Origin: Tipula vernalis
Taxonomy: Eukaryota; Arthropoda; Insecta; Diptera; Tipulidae
Length of the DNA stretch: 64,000 bases
Reading direction: 5' to 3'
Assembly (NCBI GenBank): GCA_958295665.1
Contig: OY282558.1
Span: 62,360,789 to 62,424,788, forward strand
How positions within the stretch are numbered: the first letter of the stretch is position 1; each line of letters begins with the position of its first letter. A model generated the notes under the pieces. That model ran no database searches. It saw only the letters and a program-made list of their open reading frames with translations, and was not told the DNA's origin. Shown here in pieces: positions 25,413-36,599 of the stretch. The translations under genes were made by a program, and so were the position numbers.

Positions 25413-26611
25413 AATAACGCAAACGTGACTGCTTCATGGACTATGAAGGGAATGAGACGTGTCGTGAGGGTTATGGTTTGGTCAGTTACCTTAGGTACTA
25501 GATAAACAAATAAATAAAATTTAATGGATCCACAAACTATTGTTCATAGCGCTATTACTGGTATGGAAGCCATTCAGTTCCTAAAAATCATTGGATAATA
25601 CTGTTGGGGCATGTTTTTATGGAAGATGACCTAGCTTGGTACGATGGAATGAACCTTTTTGGTTGCATTATGCTAAAGAATTTTGAATACCATAACAGCG
25701 CTAAAAATCTCTAATCGCTAAACCTAACTTGAATTAACGACAATATTGCCATCATGATTTGGCTATGTTATTCAAGATCAATAAAAACGTGTCATCAAAG
25801 CAACAAATAACATTTTGGTGCAATCAATTAGGATCCAGTTTGTCTCAAGGTCATATAATTTATTAGAACTATACTGGTTTAACTGTATGACCTAAATGTG
25901 ACCAATACGGGTCAAGAATGGCGCATCCAAAAACAATCTTTATACGTATGATGTCAGTCAGCCTCTCATACCATTTTTTCAAAGTATTCCCGCACCGGAG
26001 GTATATAGATGTATAAACAATAAAAATCAAAGCGATCATAAATCATCCATAAACAAACGAAACAACATAAAATCGAAAGTGATTGAACGCAAAGTGGCAA
26101 TAGATATAATCGAATTAAATACGAAACTCATTCCCATGAACCACGTTGTACCACGACCTTACCTAAAAATACTACATTCTATGTATATAGATACGAAAAA
26201 TTTACTATCAAATAGAACAATAAAGTATCATTGTCGTGGGTAAAAACATTCCCCCGTACCCACGTTACAAACATTACAAATTTGCGTAAATATCAAACCA
26301 ACCAAGTCTCTCTCTGTTGTTCGGTGTACTACTCGTATATGGATATGGAGTATCATGACCTGATTTTCTAGTGTTTTTCTTTTTATTTCGATTTTCTTCT
26401 GTTTCGTGCTATTTTTTTTTTCTTTTGCTTGCTAATAAGGCGCATAACCATGGTTGCCTATTTGTTCAATCAATACAAACAAATTATAAATTTTAAAGTC
26501 AAGTTCTTTTGTGTGCCAGTCGAGCTTTTTGCATTGTGTTGTACACTGGTGCTAAGATTGGAATTTGATTGCCACCCCCGCGATTTCAAAATACTTAACA
26601 TCAGACGTGTT
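25413..26611. other. Intergenic and 5' flank of the small spliced gene
   Basis: AT-rich with no supported gene. Pyrimidine-rich tracts near 26370-26430 precede the next gene. In-frame upstream sequence (26450-26611) is open without stops and could extend the protein N-terminally, but it is atypically hydrophobic and I treat it as 5' UTR. Confidence 0.45.
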
Positions 26612-27142
26612 ATGTCGAAACGTCGACATTATTCGGAAAATTTTAATTCCGATGATTATCCCACGGATGTATTGACCTATATACCAAAGGATTGGAAAAC
26701 ACCAATTAGTGAAATGAAATCAAAATATAAAATGCCTGGAGGAAAACCGCGAAATTATCGTGAGTATACCTATAAATTTATTTATTGGTGTGTGCTAAAA
26801 ATGTTTTATTTTTAAATTTTTTCAGAATACCGAAATTCCGAGACCAATCTAATCCTTCAGGATTTATACCAGCAGCAGGAAAATATTCGTTTTAATGATC
26901 CGAATGGTACGAAACATTTATATTTAAATTTAAATCCGTTGATGGTAAGCGAATACATGGATCAGTATAAAACGCGTAAGGCATCTGATTCGGAATTTTA
27001 TCAAAGGCCACCGAATATGAGCAGTTACTATCCGGCGGCGATGGAAGATTACAATGAACCGGTTTCGTATTGGAATCCGAATGGTTATGCTTCACAATTT
27101 GGGAGGTGTTGCTGTTTTACCAGACCGATCGAGGATAATTAG
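26612..27142 (+). CDS. Small two-exon gene, 154-aa protein of unknown function
   Basis: Exon 1 is 26612-26759 and exon 2 is 26826-27142. A 66-bp GTGAGT...TTTTTTCAG intron lies between, and the join keeps frame. I chose the ATG of MSKRRHYSENF because it opens the hydrophilic part; an alternative ATG at 26450 would add 54 residues. The protein is polar, rich in Tyr, Asn and Pro (DVLTYIPKDWKTPISEMK; NMSSYYPAAMEDY), and ends with a Cys cluster (GRCCCFTRPIEDN). That cluster could be lipid-modified or bind metal, but this is a guess. No membrane span or enzyme motif is seen. An AATAAA lies 200 bases past the stop. I do not recognise the family. Confidence 0.7.
26760..26825 (+). other. Intron of the 154-aa gene
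   Basis: Donor GTGAGT at 26760 and acceptor TTTTTTCAG ending at 26825, with a T-rich tract before it. Splicing restores an open frame, whereas the unspliced frame stops inside the intron. Confidence 0.75.
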
Positions 27143-27343
27143 TATCGTACGATTAAAAAGATTTGCCCGGATATTTGAAACTTATGCCTGTTAGACAGTA
27201 TTAGTATGCAATGTTGCTTTATTTTGATTAAATCTTATTATGTTTGTGGTGGACTCGTCCTGTTTGCGGAGTTTTATTGAAATGTGCGCACATCAGTACA
27301 AAATATTTGAACGATTTATGTATATCTGTATATGGTTATTGTA

Positions 27344-27349
27344 AATAAA
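27344..27349 (+). terminator. Polyadenylation signal of the 154-aa gene
   Basis: AATAAA, repeated overlapping as AATAAAATAAA, about 200 bases after the TAG stop. Confidence 0.5.
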
Positions 27350-27945
27350 ATAAATTAATTTTCGTTAAAAATTGATTGACTTTGTTAATTTAGATCTATA
27401 GCATAAAGCTTTTACCATCTATTAGTCATCTGATCATAAAATTTTGATCAAAATCTAAAATCTGCTATTATTCTTCGATTGCAAATACTCGTTGCGACCT
27501 ACGTTCAATTATTAGAGAATGACTGAAAACATCTCAATCCTACTAAGTAGTAGTTGTGGGCAGATTACCCAAATAGTCTAATACCGGACGTTGCTTAGTC
27601 AATTATATACCTATGCTAATACACTCATTAGCACCTTTAATATTTGTGTACATTTTATATTTACACTACACCGGCAATAAAACATTTTTAATCTTTTGTT
27701 TTATTTTGTTGCTGTAATAAAAAAAAATCAAAGAAGTTGTAACCGGTAAACCGGAAGTTTTAGATTACATATTTTTATTCACCACGCGCGATGATTGTGA
27801 TCTCTTTGGGCGATAGGTTGCCCAGCACTGAAAACCAAATATTTAACGGAAAAGAAAAAACAAAGAAGCTGACTTCAGGGGAATGGGAGGTGTAATGGTA
27901 GAGTTAGCGGAATGAGATGGGATTGGATTTTTGGGTTGGATTTTA
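27350..27945. other. Intergenic, no gene seen
   Basis: AT-rich sequence without recognisable coding or repeat content. It ends at the LINE tail microsatellite. Confidence 0.5.
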
Positions 27946-27981
27946 TTTATTTTTATTTTTATTTATTTATTTATTTATTTA
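27946..27981 (-). repeat. LINE 3' tail, (TTTA)n microsatellite
   Basis: TTTATT and TTTTTATT units grading into a clean TTTA run on the plus strand, that is (TAAA)n on the element strand, at the end of the LINE. Confidence 0.8.
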
Positions 27982-28057
27982 TCAATATATGACATTTTTA
28001 TTTTTTTTTGGTTTTAATTAATTAAATTAAATAATAGTAAGTTTTACTTAAGTTTAT

Positions 28058-30886
28058 CTAAATACTAATGTTATCTTTAATGAATATATTTAACAAATTT
28101 AGAAAATTCTCGTACTTTAATTCTCTTAATTCACCTAAAGTATAAAAATTACTTAGTGAATTATATAGCTTAACTCCATTGTAGGCTAATGATCGTTGGC
28201 AAAATGATTTACTACATAGCGGCAATCGAAAATGAGTGTTTCTTGTATTATAGTTGTGAACTTCTCTATTAGTGCAGAGCATTGAATCTAAGTAATTTGG
28301 AAGTACTCCGTTTTCAAGGCGAAACAACAATTTCAGAACGTTAAAGTTAATCCTCTGCTTTATGGACTTCCACTCCAACACTTCAAGCATTTCTCGTATA
28401 TGGGTTCTACTTTCTGCCCTTAAAATAGCTCGCATAAATCTATTTTGTATCTTTTGGAGACGATATATTTGTGCTTGGTTCATTATAAAAAATACTGATG
28501 AACAATAGTCAATATGTGGGGCAACAATTGATTCGTAGAATATAATCTTTGTTTCAAGCGGCAGTTTGTCCTTAATTCTATTAAAAAGTCCCAATTTTTT
28601 ATTCATCTTTTTAGCAATATAGTCCAAATGATCGTTGAAATTTAAATTTTCATCAATAACAACACCCAGGTATTTATATTTTTTTACACGATCTATGATT
28701 GGGTTATCTACTTTTATATTTTCATCACATTCTATTGTAGTCCTTATTGACATTACCATATACTTAGTTTTTGAAATATTAAGTGATAGTTTGTGGAACA
28801 TTAACCATTTCCTTAAATTCTCTAAATCTTGGTTTATTTTTTGTACAGCTTCTATAAGGGTTGGTGCAGAAGTTGTAATTAGCGTATCATCTGCAAACAT
28901 ATTCACTTTACAATCTTTTATGACTGTGACTATATCATTAATATATAGGATGAAAAGCAATGGTCCTAATATAGATCCCTGGGGAACTCCTAGATTGTTT
29001 GGTGTCAATTTAGAGACACAGTTTTCTATCTTTGTGTATTGTTGCCTTCCTTCGAGATAATTAGTGAACCATTCAAGTTCTTTCCCTTGTACTCCATATT
29101 TAATGAGCTTTTTAAGCAAAATTTTTCTATCGATTGTTTCAAAAGCGCGTTTAAAATCCAGGAAAACTGAAACCACAACTTTATTATCATTTATTTCTGC
29201 CTTCCAGTTATCTAGCATTAGATTTAATGCTGTTTCGCATGAGTGCAGCTCTCGAAATCCGGATTGTTGGTCGACTAGTATATTATTTCTGTTAATGTGG
29301 TTGATTAATTGATTTTTAATTACACGTTCCATTATCGCTTCATACGGTGGCAACATATTGATTGGGCGTAATTCTTCTGGTGTCATCGGTTTAGTAGTTT
29401 TGGGAATTGGTATTACTGTTGATATTTTCCATGATTCAGGTACTTTAGCTTGATTTAAACTTTGATTAATTAACTCTGTGAAATTTTTTGAGAATATTTG
29501 ATTTTTCATCGCATCCATCATGACAGTTCGATTTATTCCATCTATTCCTGCATTAGAATTCATGCTACTTATAATTATGGATAAATCCTGATGAGTTACA
29601 TTTTGAAAACAGAATTTTTCTGATCATTTATCCACATCCGAAAAATCCCAATCCTTTACTTCAGGAATACTATTGTGAATATTAATCACACTGGATACAA
29701 ATGACTGATTTAGAGCCTCAGCTAATTCGTGCTTCTCAGTTATTATTTTATTGTTAAATTGAATATTCCACTGTGTTTTCTTTTTAGTTTTATACATCGA
29801 TTTTAACGTTTTCCAAAGTTCTTTTGGTATATTTTTGTTTTCGATGAATTTACTTTTGAAATAAATTGATTGCTCTTTCCTCAGTGATTGTTTATACAAA
29901 TTTCTGGATTTTTTATAATTATCCCAGTTATCCTTTGAATTAAAAATTTTTAAAACGCCATAGTTACGTAATTTATCTTGTTTCAACGACTTTAAGTTTT
30001 GAGAGAACCATGGTATTTTATTCTCTCTTCGAATTGTTGCCATATGTGTCAATTCATTCACACAGGTTTTTAACTTTAATACTAAAACTTCAGCTTTTTG
30101 GTTTATTTCTGCACCTCCTTGAAATCCCAGTAGTTTTTGATTTAAAGAGTTGTTTAGTGATTCAGAAGAGTAATTTTTCCATGATCTTATTTCTACTGCT
30201 GCAACTTCTTCTGCTGGCATTTTCGTTTTATTATTTATACTAACAGCTAACATGTAATGATCGCTAATTTGTTGTTCTTTGACTACTTCATATCGAATAT
30301 TCTGTGAATTAGTAATTAATATATCTATTAAGCTCTTGCTGTTATATGTAACTCTAGTATGATCATTTACTATCTGAATCAATCTATTATCTGTGATCAA
30401 CGGTTTCAATTTAACACTGTAAAATTCATTGGATTTAACATCAATATTGCAATCACCGAAAATAAAATTATTTTTGTTGTGGTTTATGACATTTTCTAAC
30501 CATTCATCGAAGTGACTTAAGAATACTGCATTCGTTGTTTGAAATGATCGATAAACTACTCCAAATATGCCAGTTGTATGATATCCTTTAATAATTTGAA
30601 TTGTTAGAAACCAAGCGCGGTCTTTCTCACACTTGGAAATTATTTTAAAATTTATGTTTTCGTGAATATACATAGCAACACCACCCGTATGTCGACTATC
30701 CGAATCGCAACGAATAAAGTTGTAATTATTAATATGAAATTCTGCATCGTACATTTCTGGAACTGTTCTGGTTTCACTGAGTAACACTATGGCTGGTTTA
30801 AAATCTAACATTATCTGTTCAAGCTCCAAAAAATTTTAATACAAACTTCGAATGTTTGTATATAGTACGTCTTGTGTACTGAACTG
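28058..30886 (-). pseudogene. LINE ORF2: endonuclease and reverse transcriptase, two in-frame stops
   Basis: One reading frame covers an AP endonuclease (VLYTNIRSLY near the start; LSETRTVPE; GGVAMYIHENINF; NNFIFGDCNIDV; ISDHYMLAVSI) and an RT (IPKTTKPMTPEELRPINML; QSGFRELHSCETAL; FLDFKRAFETI with block A Asp; LGVPQGSILGPLLFILYIND; MFADDTLI with catalytic FADD; KYLGVVIDENL). Two stops break it in frame: TAA at 30836-30838 near the start of the endonuclease, and TGA at 29624-29626 between endonuclease and RT. Otherwise no frame change is seen. The two long open segments are 30829-29624 and 29563-28058. Confidence 0.85.
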
Positions 30887-31975
30887 CTATTGGTAATTAA
30901 TTTGGTTCTTAAGTGATCTTAACTTGCGTTGAAACACTGTACAACTATTATCCCACGTAGCATGATTTGTATTAATCTTAAGATTAAGTCTATTATTTGC
31001 ATCTGTACAATTACTGCATTTCATTTCCGTGTTCTTACAATCACTAAATTTGTGGTTTCCGCTACATTTCGGGCATGTTAGCTTGCTCGTGCACTTCGTA
31101 CCGTGATGTGAATATCCGTTACAATTATAACACCTAGTTATCCCCAACGTCTCTACAACATGGCATCTATCAAAATTGATATTCAGTTTCTCCGCTGCTA
31201 TTATCTTTTTAAAGTTATCGGCATCAACTTCAATAATTGTATCGACCTTCTGTGTATTTCTTCTATTGTAAGTTGTAACTACCTTAATTTCACCCTCAGA
31301 TAAAAATGGGTTCTGCTGCTTCAAAGCTGAGATAATTTCAGCGCTTTCTAACTTCTCGGACATGCCTAGAATTTTAACTCTTGGATTTAGCTCCGTTGGT
31401 AGTTTAATTTCGTAGTCTGCTCCTAACTTATCTGTAGCAATTTGTGTCAACTTATCCTTTGCTTCATTTGAATCACATTGTAATATAATTCCTCCATTAG
31501 AGACATTTCGGCACCCCATTACTGGTATACTTTTAGGATCAATTAGGCTGACTATGTCTTGTCTTGTTTTTTTACTCTCTTGTGATTTCTTTGGTTGCAA
31601 CAGTACTAGCTTAGTTGGATTAGATTTCAATACCGATGCAAAAGATGTTGTTGGTTTTTGAATTTCTTCTACATGGGTTTTGATCTCTCCTAATTGTAAA
31701 TTTAATTTTGTGTGATTCGCACACAAATGTTGCTTTAACTCTTCTACAAAATTATTAATTTTTTTGAATTCCTCATAAATGGTGTCTTCATCATGTGCTT
31801 GACATTCTAAGCAAACATATCTTGCGTAAGGGCAATCTTTAAATAATTTGGCAAATTTTTCGAAATTCCAGTCAATGCAAGTATAGTGAAATATCTTTTT
31901 ACATTTGCCGAAACATCGTAACGAATTTCTTTCACGAGAGTCGGTCACTTTTTTACACTTTTCACATTGAGACAT
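30887..31975 (-). CDS. LINE ORF1: PHD-like finger plus three CCHC knuckles
   Basis: Uninterrupted 362-aa frame. The N-terminus has a Cys/His cluster of PHD type (CEKCKKVT ... CFGKCKKIFHYTCIDW ... YVCLEC, residues about 4-58). A helical, charged linker follows, then a middle domain and three zinc knuckles: CYNCNGYSHHGTKC, CPKCSGNHKFSDC and a variant CSNC...H...C near the C-terminus. ORF1 proteins of Jockey/CR1-type LINEs bind element RNA and chaperone it; the PHD-like finger occurs in some members. The stop is a TAG at 30887-30889, and ORF2 coding sequence starts right after. Confidence 0.85.
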   Translation of the reverse strand: MSQCEKCKKVTDSRERNSLRCFGKCKKIFHYTCIDWNFEKFAKLFKDCPYARYVCLECQAHDEDTIYEEFKKINNFVEELKQHLCANHTKLNLQLGEIKTHVEEIQKPTTSFASVLKSNPTKLVLLQPKKSQESKKTRQDIVSLIDPKSIPVMGCRNVSNGGIILQCDSNEAKDKLTQIATDKLGADYEIKLPTELNPRVKILGMSEKLESAEIISALKQQNPFLSEGEIKVVTTYNRRNTQKVDTIIEVDADNFKKIIAAEKLNINFDRCHVVETLGITRCYNCNGYSHHGTKCTSKLTCPKCSGNHKFSDCKNTEMKCSNCTDANNRLNLKINTNHATWDNSCTVFQRKLRSLKNQINYQ

Positions 31976-32000
31976 TTTAAAATGTACTCAATTGTAAACA

Positions 32001-32669
32001 CTACACACAAAAATGTTTTACTTCACTGATTAATTATATTTAACTTAAAAAATATGCAATAACTGCAAAAAAAAAAAAAAAGAAAAAAAATCTACAATAA
32101 AACGTTATTATTATGTTTACGTGTTTAATTTAATTGTCCACTACTAATTCAATTGTTTTTTATTTCACTAATTTGTTAATGTTCCATTTATTGTTTTCAC
32201 AAAGCCTATAGTTATAATCACTCTTCAACTGTTCACACTAATTTCTAGAGATTTTCACAAATTTTAATAACCATTTACTATGTTTATTTAATAATTAATT
32301 CGCACCTCGAAACTCATGTACTACACATGTAAAGCAGGGTAGCTCAACCTCTCCTGGATCGAGAAAAGAAGCAGAGAAAATTTGTTGTGAAGAAAAAACA
32401 TATTTCTTTTTGAGTTTTTATTGTGTCAAAATTTGAGACATTTAAGATTAATTTTAATAAATTATGGTGGTATAAACTGAATTTAATAATTGTTAATAGA
32501 ATTCTAAATAAACCTTTATGAATGAATAAAACTTTATGTTATTGAAAGTGATGTTTTTACTTCAGTGGGTGAATTTCATGATTTGATAATTTGCTTTTCT
32601 GCTGAGAAACCAAAAATAAAATTGATAGTGTCAGTATTTAGAATGACTACATTGAATTTGTAGTCTTAG
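32001..32669. other. LINE 5' flank, no gene seen
   Basis: A-rich tract at about 32066-32090, then AT-rich sequence. Part may be LINE 5' UTR. No coding evidence. Confidence 0.4.
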
Positions 32670-32713
32670 CATAGACAAATTACTTTAGTAATTACTAAAG
32701 TAATTTGTCTATG
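32670..32713. repeat. Perfect 44-bp palindrome flanked by 7-bp direct repeats
   Basis: Arms 32670-32691 and 32692-32713 are exact reverse complements with no spacer (CATAGACAAATTACTTTAGTAA on the left). GTCTTAG occurs directly on both sides, at 32663-32669 and 32714-32720. Confidence 0.9.
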
Positions 32714-32720
32714 GTCTTAG

Positions 32721-34063
32721 AAAAAAAAAAGAAACTTTATTTTGGGCATTAAATGTTTTGTGTAAACCAGTTAAGTGAAAAACAAAAAAAAAACCTTAAT
32801 AAATAATTTATCGTGGTGATTCGATCCATTGTGAGTGTAACCGTAAGCAGTTTTTGTTGGAACGTTGCGTTGCGGTGATTCGAGGGGCATCATTTTGTTT
32901 TATTGTTTTGGTGAACAATTCTTGAATGGATTCTTCTTTTTAAATTTTATGGTACGAGCAATTATAATTTGAACAGCGATTATCAACATTTTGTGCTGAA
33001 ATAATTTGGACAACTTGGTGCTAACATATGCACCAAGTTACAAGGTATGTAAAAACACCTTAAATATTAATCTAAGTACGGTATTGTTGCCTGGATACTA
33101 ACAGGACTATTATTTTTTTTTATGTTTTGGACCACCGCTAATAACGAGGAGCTGAACTATCTTCATCTCACCTTTATCAACCGGATTATACAAATCGTAA
33201 CAGAGGACGCTAAAATTTGTTTTTAATGGCAGTATATCAGTGGTGTTAAGAAGTTTCAGCAAGTATACCGATTACATTTCATTTTTTTTTCTCGATTTCG
33301 ATTTTTCGTCATTATTTTTCTAACTTATTCATTACATACTGGATTTCGTTTTATTCTTCTTTATTTAGTTTTTAATATTCAATTCTCCCTGATTATTGTA
33401 CATATTGATTTTTTTTTTGCACAATTTTTCTCTGACCGTTAATCGGGGATTATCAATTAAGCAACGTCCGTGACAATAATTTTATGTTATATTTTCTTTT
33501 CTTTTATCATATACAATCCCATCTTTCTCAAAATATTTGGTTTTATAGTGGTTTGTCAGATAAATAGTATGTCTGGCTAAATAGATTATTATAAGTTCTT
33601 AAGCAATTCGTTCATAGTCTCAACTGCTACTCAGTTCGGCGTAACCCGGTATATAGCAGCATTTACTAACTTCCTCTTGGCCCAGAAAAGAACTCCCCCA
33701 GCCACTGCACGCTAGCCGGCTGAAAAAGCTGCACTGGAACAACCGAGAGGAAGTCTGCAGCAGTTGTATTCTCGGTTTAATCAAAACTTGAGACTACAGC
33801 TGTTACAAAGTTTTAGAAGATCAAATTTAATGTTCTAAGTTCAGCCGTATTTTGTTTATTCAAGGAATATACATACCAATAGATAGACACTTGAATCATC
33901 ACAAGTTTTTCCTTCTTCTACCAGTAATAAACGTTGCTTCAGTTTCAGTTTTTCTATACAAAGTCGTATACCGTTGCATAATTTTTGCGAATCTAAATTA
34001 CGAAGACGTATGTATTGATAAACCAACTTTGGCAACGGTGGCATTCCAGGTGTCTCCATTGAA
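32721..34063. other. Intergenic, no supported gene
   Basis: T-rich and AT-rich sequence. Short frames at 33852-34113 on both strands overlap each other, have no similarity I recognise and lack clear splice context. Confidence 0.4.
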
Positions 34064-34264
34064 TTATGAAACTGTATTGAATAAGTGATGATCTTCATGT
34101 ACGACTGTATCAATAGATTTGTATTTTATGGATTGACTTCTCGAACGACGTACTTCAACATGAATTTCATGTTGATCAGGTGTTTCAGCCGCTTGCAAAA
34201 ACGAAACGTTACCTATAAACAAAAAGAAAACATACAGATTAACAAATTTGTAAGCTAAAAACAC
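34064..34264 (-). CDS. Possible small secreted peptide or terminal exon
   Basis: A 66-codon frame starts with a hydrophobic stretch (FVNLYVFFLFIGNVSFLQAAETP) that would pass as a signal peptide with cleavage after AA. A polar tail with RRSRSQS follows. A TTTATAG acceptor-like sequence lies just before GTAACG inside it, so it could equally be a terminal exon. The function is unknown and the evidence is weak. Confidence 0.25.
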   Translation of the reverse strand: MFLAYKFVNLYVFFLFIGNVSFLQAAETPDQHEIHVEVRRSRSQSIKYKSIDTVVHEDHHLFNTVS

Positions 34265-34777
34265 AAATGTAATAAGAATTTATATTCGCCAATAATTAAA
34301 TTGCCCTAAAGTGCGTATTTTCACAAAACAATTACAAAACATGTCCACTTCGAAAGGTTTTATTGCGAACTTTGTTTGAACATGACATTACGAAAAACAA
34401 CAAACATTTTTTAAACTAAGCCGGTTTTACGCGTACATTATTTTGTAGCAAAGGATATTTCTTGTAGAAGGTGTAAATTTTAAATATAAAACGTTAGTAC
34501 TTTTTCTCGTGGTCGTCAAACTAAAAATTTGTGTAGAGATAAATTTTGTTGATTTTGTTTGACTTTTATTCGTTTGTTTTTGAATGAAGTTTCTTTTAGT
34601 TTATTGTTTATGATACATCTAAAGAGTTGTTCAAAATTGCTAAACAGTTTATAAAAAATATACAAAATACGAAGAGGATATAATAGTAGAAGACGTCTTG
34701 GGACCCTTTAATTTGGTGGTTTGGTTTCTTTATTTCATTAACTGTTTTGATATTTGCTCTTAATTTAATTTATCTAG

Positions 34778-35284
34778 TTGAATGATATGAGAGCCAACTC
34801 GAGAATTTTTTACGAAAACTTTCTTATGAATGTGGAAGATTTTGACAACTTGTACCAAACGTTGCAGCCATTATTGATGAACAAAATCCAATCGCGACCA
34901 AATGATGGAATCAGTCCGAAAGAGAAGCTCATTATGATGGAAATTACAGATTTCAATATTTAGATATTGGAGCGCATGTGTAATGCTAGTGCAACCAAAT
35001 TTGGGCAATCGGTTCTAGCGGATGAAATCCCTTTTCCAGAAGGCTGTGTTCCATTGAGAATATACAAGTTCCCTTTTATTTTGTCGATGACGATGCATTC
35101 CCCTTTCTTGCAGGACACAGGCTTTTGGTATTCTATGTGCAAAATGGTTTTATCTGAAGAGCACAAAAAATTACAGTTACGTATTTCAGTTAATGCCGGA
35201 AGGCAGAATAATGTTGGCAAAACTGTACTAGACGCCGTAAAAGATTACGTCAATTCGGAAGTGGGCGCATTGGAGTGTTTCTAA
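34778..35284 (+). pseudogene. PIF/Harbinger transposase relic
   Basis: The N-terminal part (SRIFYENFLMNVEDFDNLYQTLQPLL ... ISPKEKLIMM) matches the opening helices of HARBI1/ALP1-like nucleases. After a stop and a deletion, the catalytic region survives as VPFYFVDDDAFPF in another frame at about 35068-35106; this fits the conserved V-DDAF segment of the DDE domain. A Myb-like partner ORF and terminal inverted repeats were not found. It is inactive. Confidence 0.6.
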
Positions 35285-35329
35285 TATGAAACATAATTAA
35301 AAATTAATAATTAAACAAAAATATATTTT

Positions 35330-36290
35330 AAATTCTTGATGATGTTTTACTATCTCCCTTATTACTTGGCTGGTGAATTCAACCAGGTTAGTAGATGTAA
35401 ACCTACCAGGCATAAACCCATGCTGGTTGACAGTTATATGTATGACGTATTAGTGTCGATTTAAAAGCGTTGCATACAACTAGTTCAAATAACTTAGGAA
35501 TTGATGATGAAGTTGATATTTCTCTGTAACATGTGCCGTCATGTCGTTTGCCTGATTTAAAGATGTGAGTTATTTTAGTGATTTTCCATTTTTCGGGAAA
35601 CACAGCAGTGGTTAAGGAATGATTGAACAGTTTGCACAAAAGATTTACCAAATTACTCGCAAATGTTTTTAATATAGATGAGGGTGCATCATCCGTCCCA
35701 CATCCGTTTTCAAAACCGCTCAAAGCTGATAGAATATCTTGGAAGAGTGATTGATATGTTGCTATTTCTTGTTTTATCAATGTAATCAGTACTGGCAGTT
35801 GGTCGATAGACAGATTGAAAAAATACAGCAAACACGTCCACTACCTCTTTGCCTGATATTGTTGAAGGTCTTATTGGCAGGGTACCTCTCGATTTCACGT
35901 TTAGACCTAAAATATTTCCAAAACTGTTTTGAATTTGTTCTAATTTTTTCTTGGATGCCAGCCTAAAAAGACTTGTACTTAAATTTGAAATAGACAACAA
36001 ATTCCTCGCTGTGTTGTAAAAAGGTCAGCTTGTCTATTTCCAAACTTGATTTCATAATTTTAGCATAGGGCTTATACATTTACAATATTTTAAATTTATA
36101 AGCCGGTCAGCGAACAACGAGAGGTAAATACTTGGAGTGATTTGTTGGAAATAGTCACATGGAGTTCAAAGCCTTCCAGTAAGATCTCATAAAGTTTATC
36201 GAGATTTTCATTCACATCCTTTGCATTTAGAATCTCATCCCAATTCACTGCTTCCAAGTAAACATGCAGACCAGTATGGATTGTTTTTTT
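35330..36290 (-). pseudogene. Jockey/CR1-type LINE fragment (linker and first half of RT)
   Basis: On the minus strand: EAVNWDEILNAKDVNENLDKLYEILLEGFELHV (linker, about 36250-36150), then RGTLPIRPSTISGKEVVDVFAVFFQSVY, then RT opening blocks (ENGCGTDDAPSSILKTFASNLVNLLCKLFNHSL, FPEKWKITKITHIFKSGKR, SSIPKLFELVV, QHGFMPGR). Two frames (36000-35710 and 35831-35403) show at least one frameshift. It ends before the catalytic block and belongs to a family different from the 28-32 kb LINE. Confidence 0.75.
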
Positions 36291-36294
36291 AAAG

Positions 36295-36590
36295 TTGTAT
36301 TTGATTTGTTTATTTCATGAAGTAACATTCCGGGTTGATGATAAACTAGTCGCTCCTCAATTTGCTCTTCAGCACGATAATGCTCCCGCATACATAAGAA
36401 GAGTCATTACCAAGAAATTATACAAAAATCTTGAATACAATTACTTGTCTAGGCCAGGACAGGGTTTCGATTCAAACTTGCGTAGGTTTAAGTTGTGGAC
36501 GGAAGTGGAAGATATTCATGATCTAAAAAGATTTAAAATTTGTAGTAGAGTGCTAAAAAAGCAGAGTGGGATAAGGTTCTAGGTGATGTT
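36295..36590 (+). pseudogene. Tc1/mariner transposase C-terminal relic
   Basis: FALQHDNAPAYIRRVITKKLYKN at about 36355-36425 corresponds to the second catalytic Asp segment (Q-D-N-A-P), followed by a worn W-P-G-Q-S-P-D-x-N-P-like stretch and LWTEVE. The N-terminal DNA-binding half is missing. Confidence 0.65.
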
Positions 36591-36599
36591 AACAACAAA

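Larger units (their letters stand above)
27946..32000 (-). mobile_element. Nearly intact Jockey/CR1-like LINE
   Basis: On the minus strand: ORF1 (31975-30887), ORF2 with endonuclease and RT (about 30886-28058), a short 3' UTR and an (AAAT)n-type tail at 27946-27981. There is no RNase H. The 5' end lies upstream of 31976 but could not be fixed, and no target duplication was found. Both ORFs are almost open; only two in-frame stops were found in ORF2, which makes this the best preserved LINE here and suggests a fairly recent insertion. Confidence 0.85.
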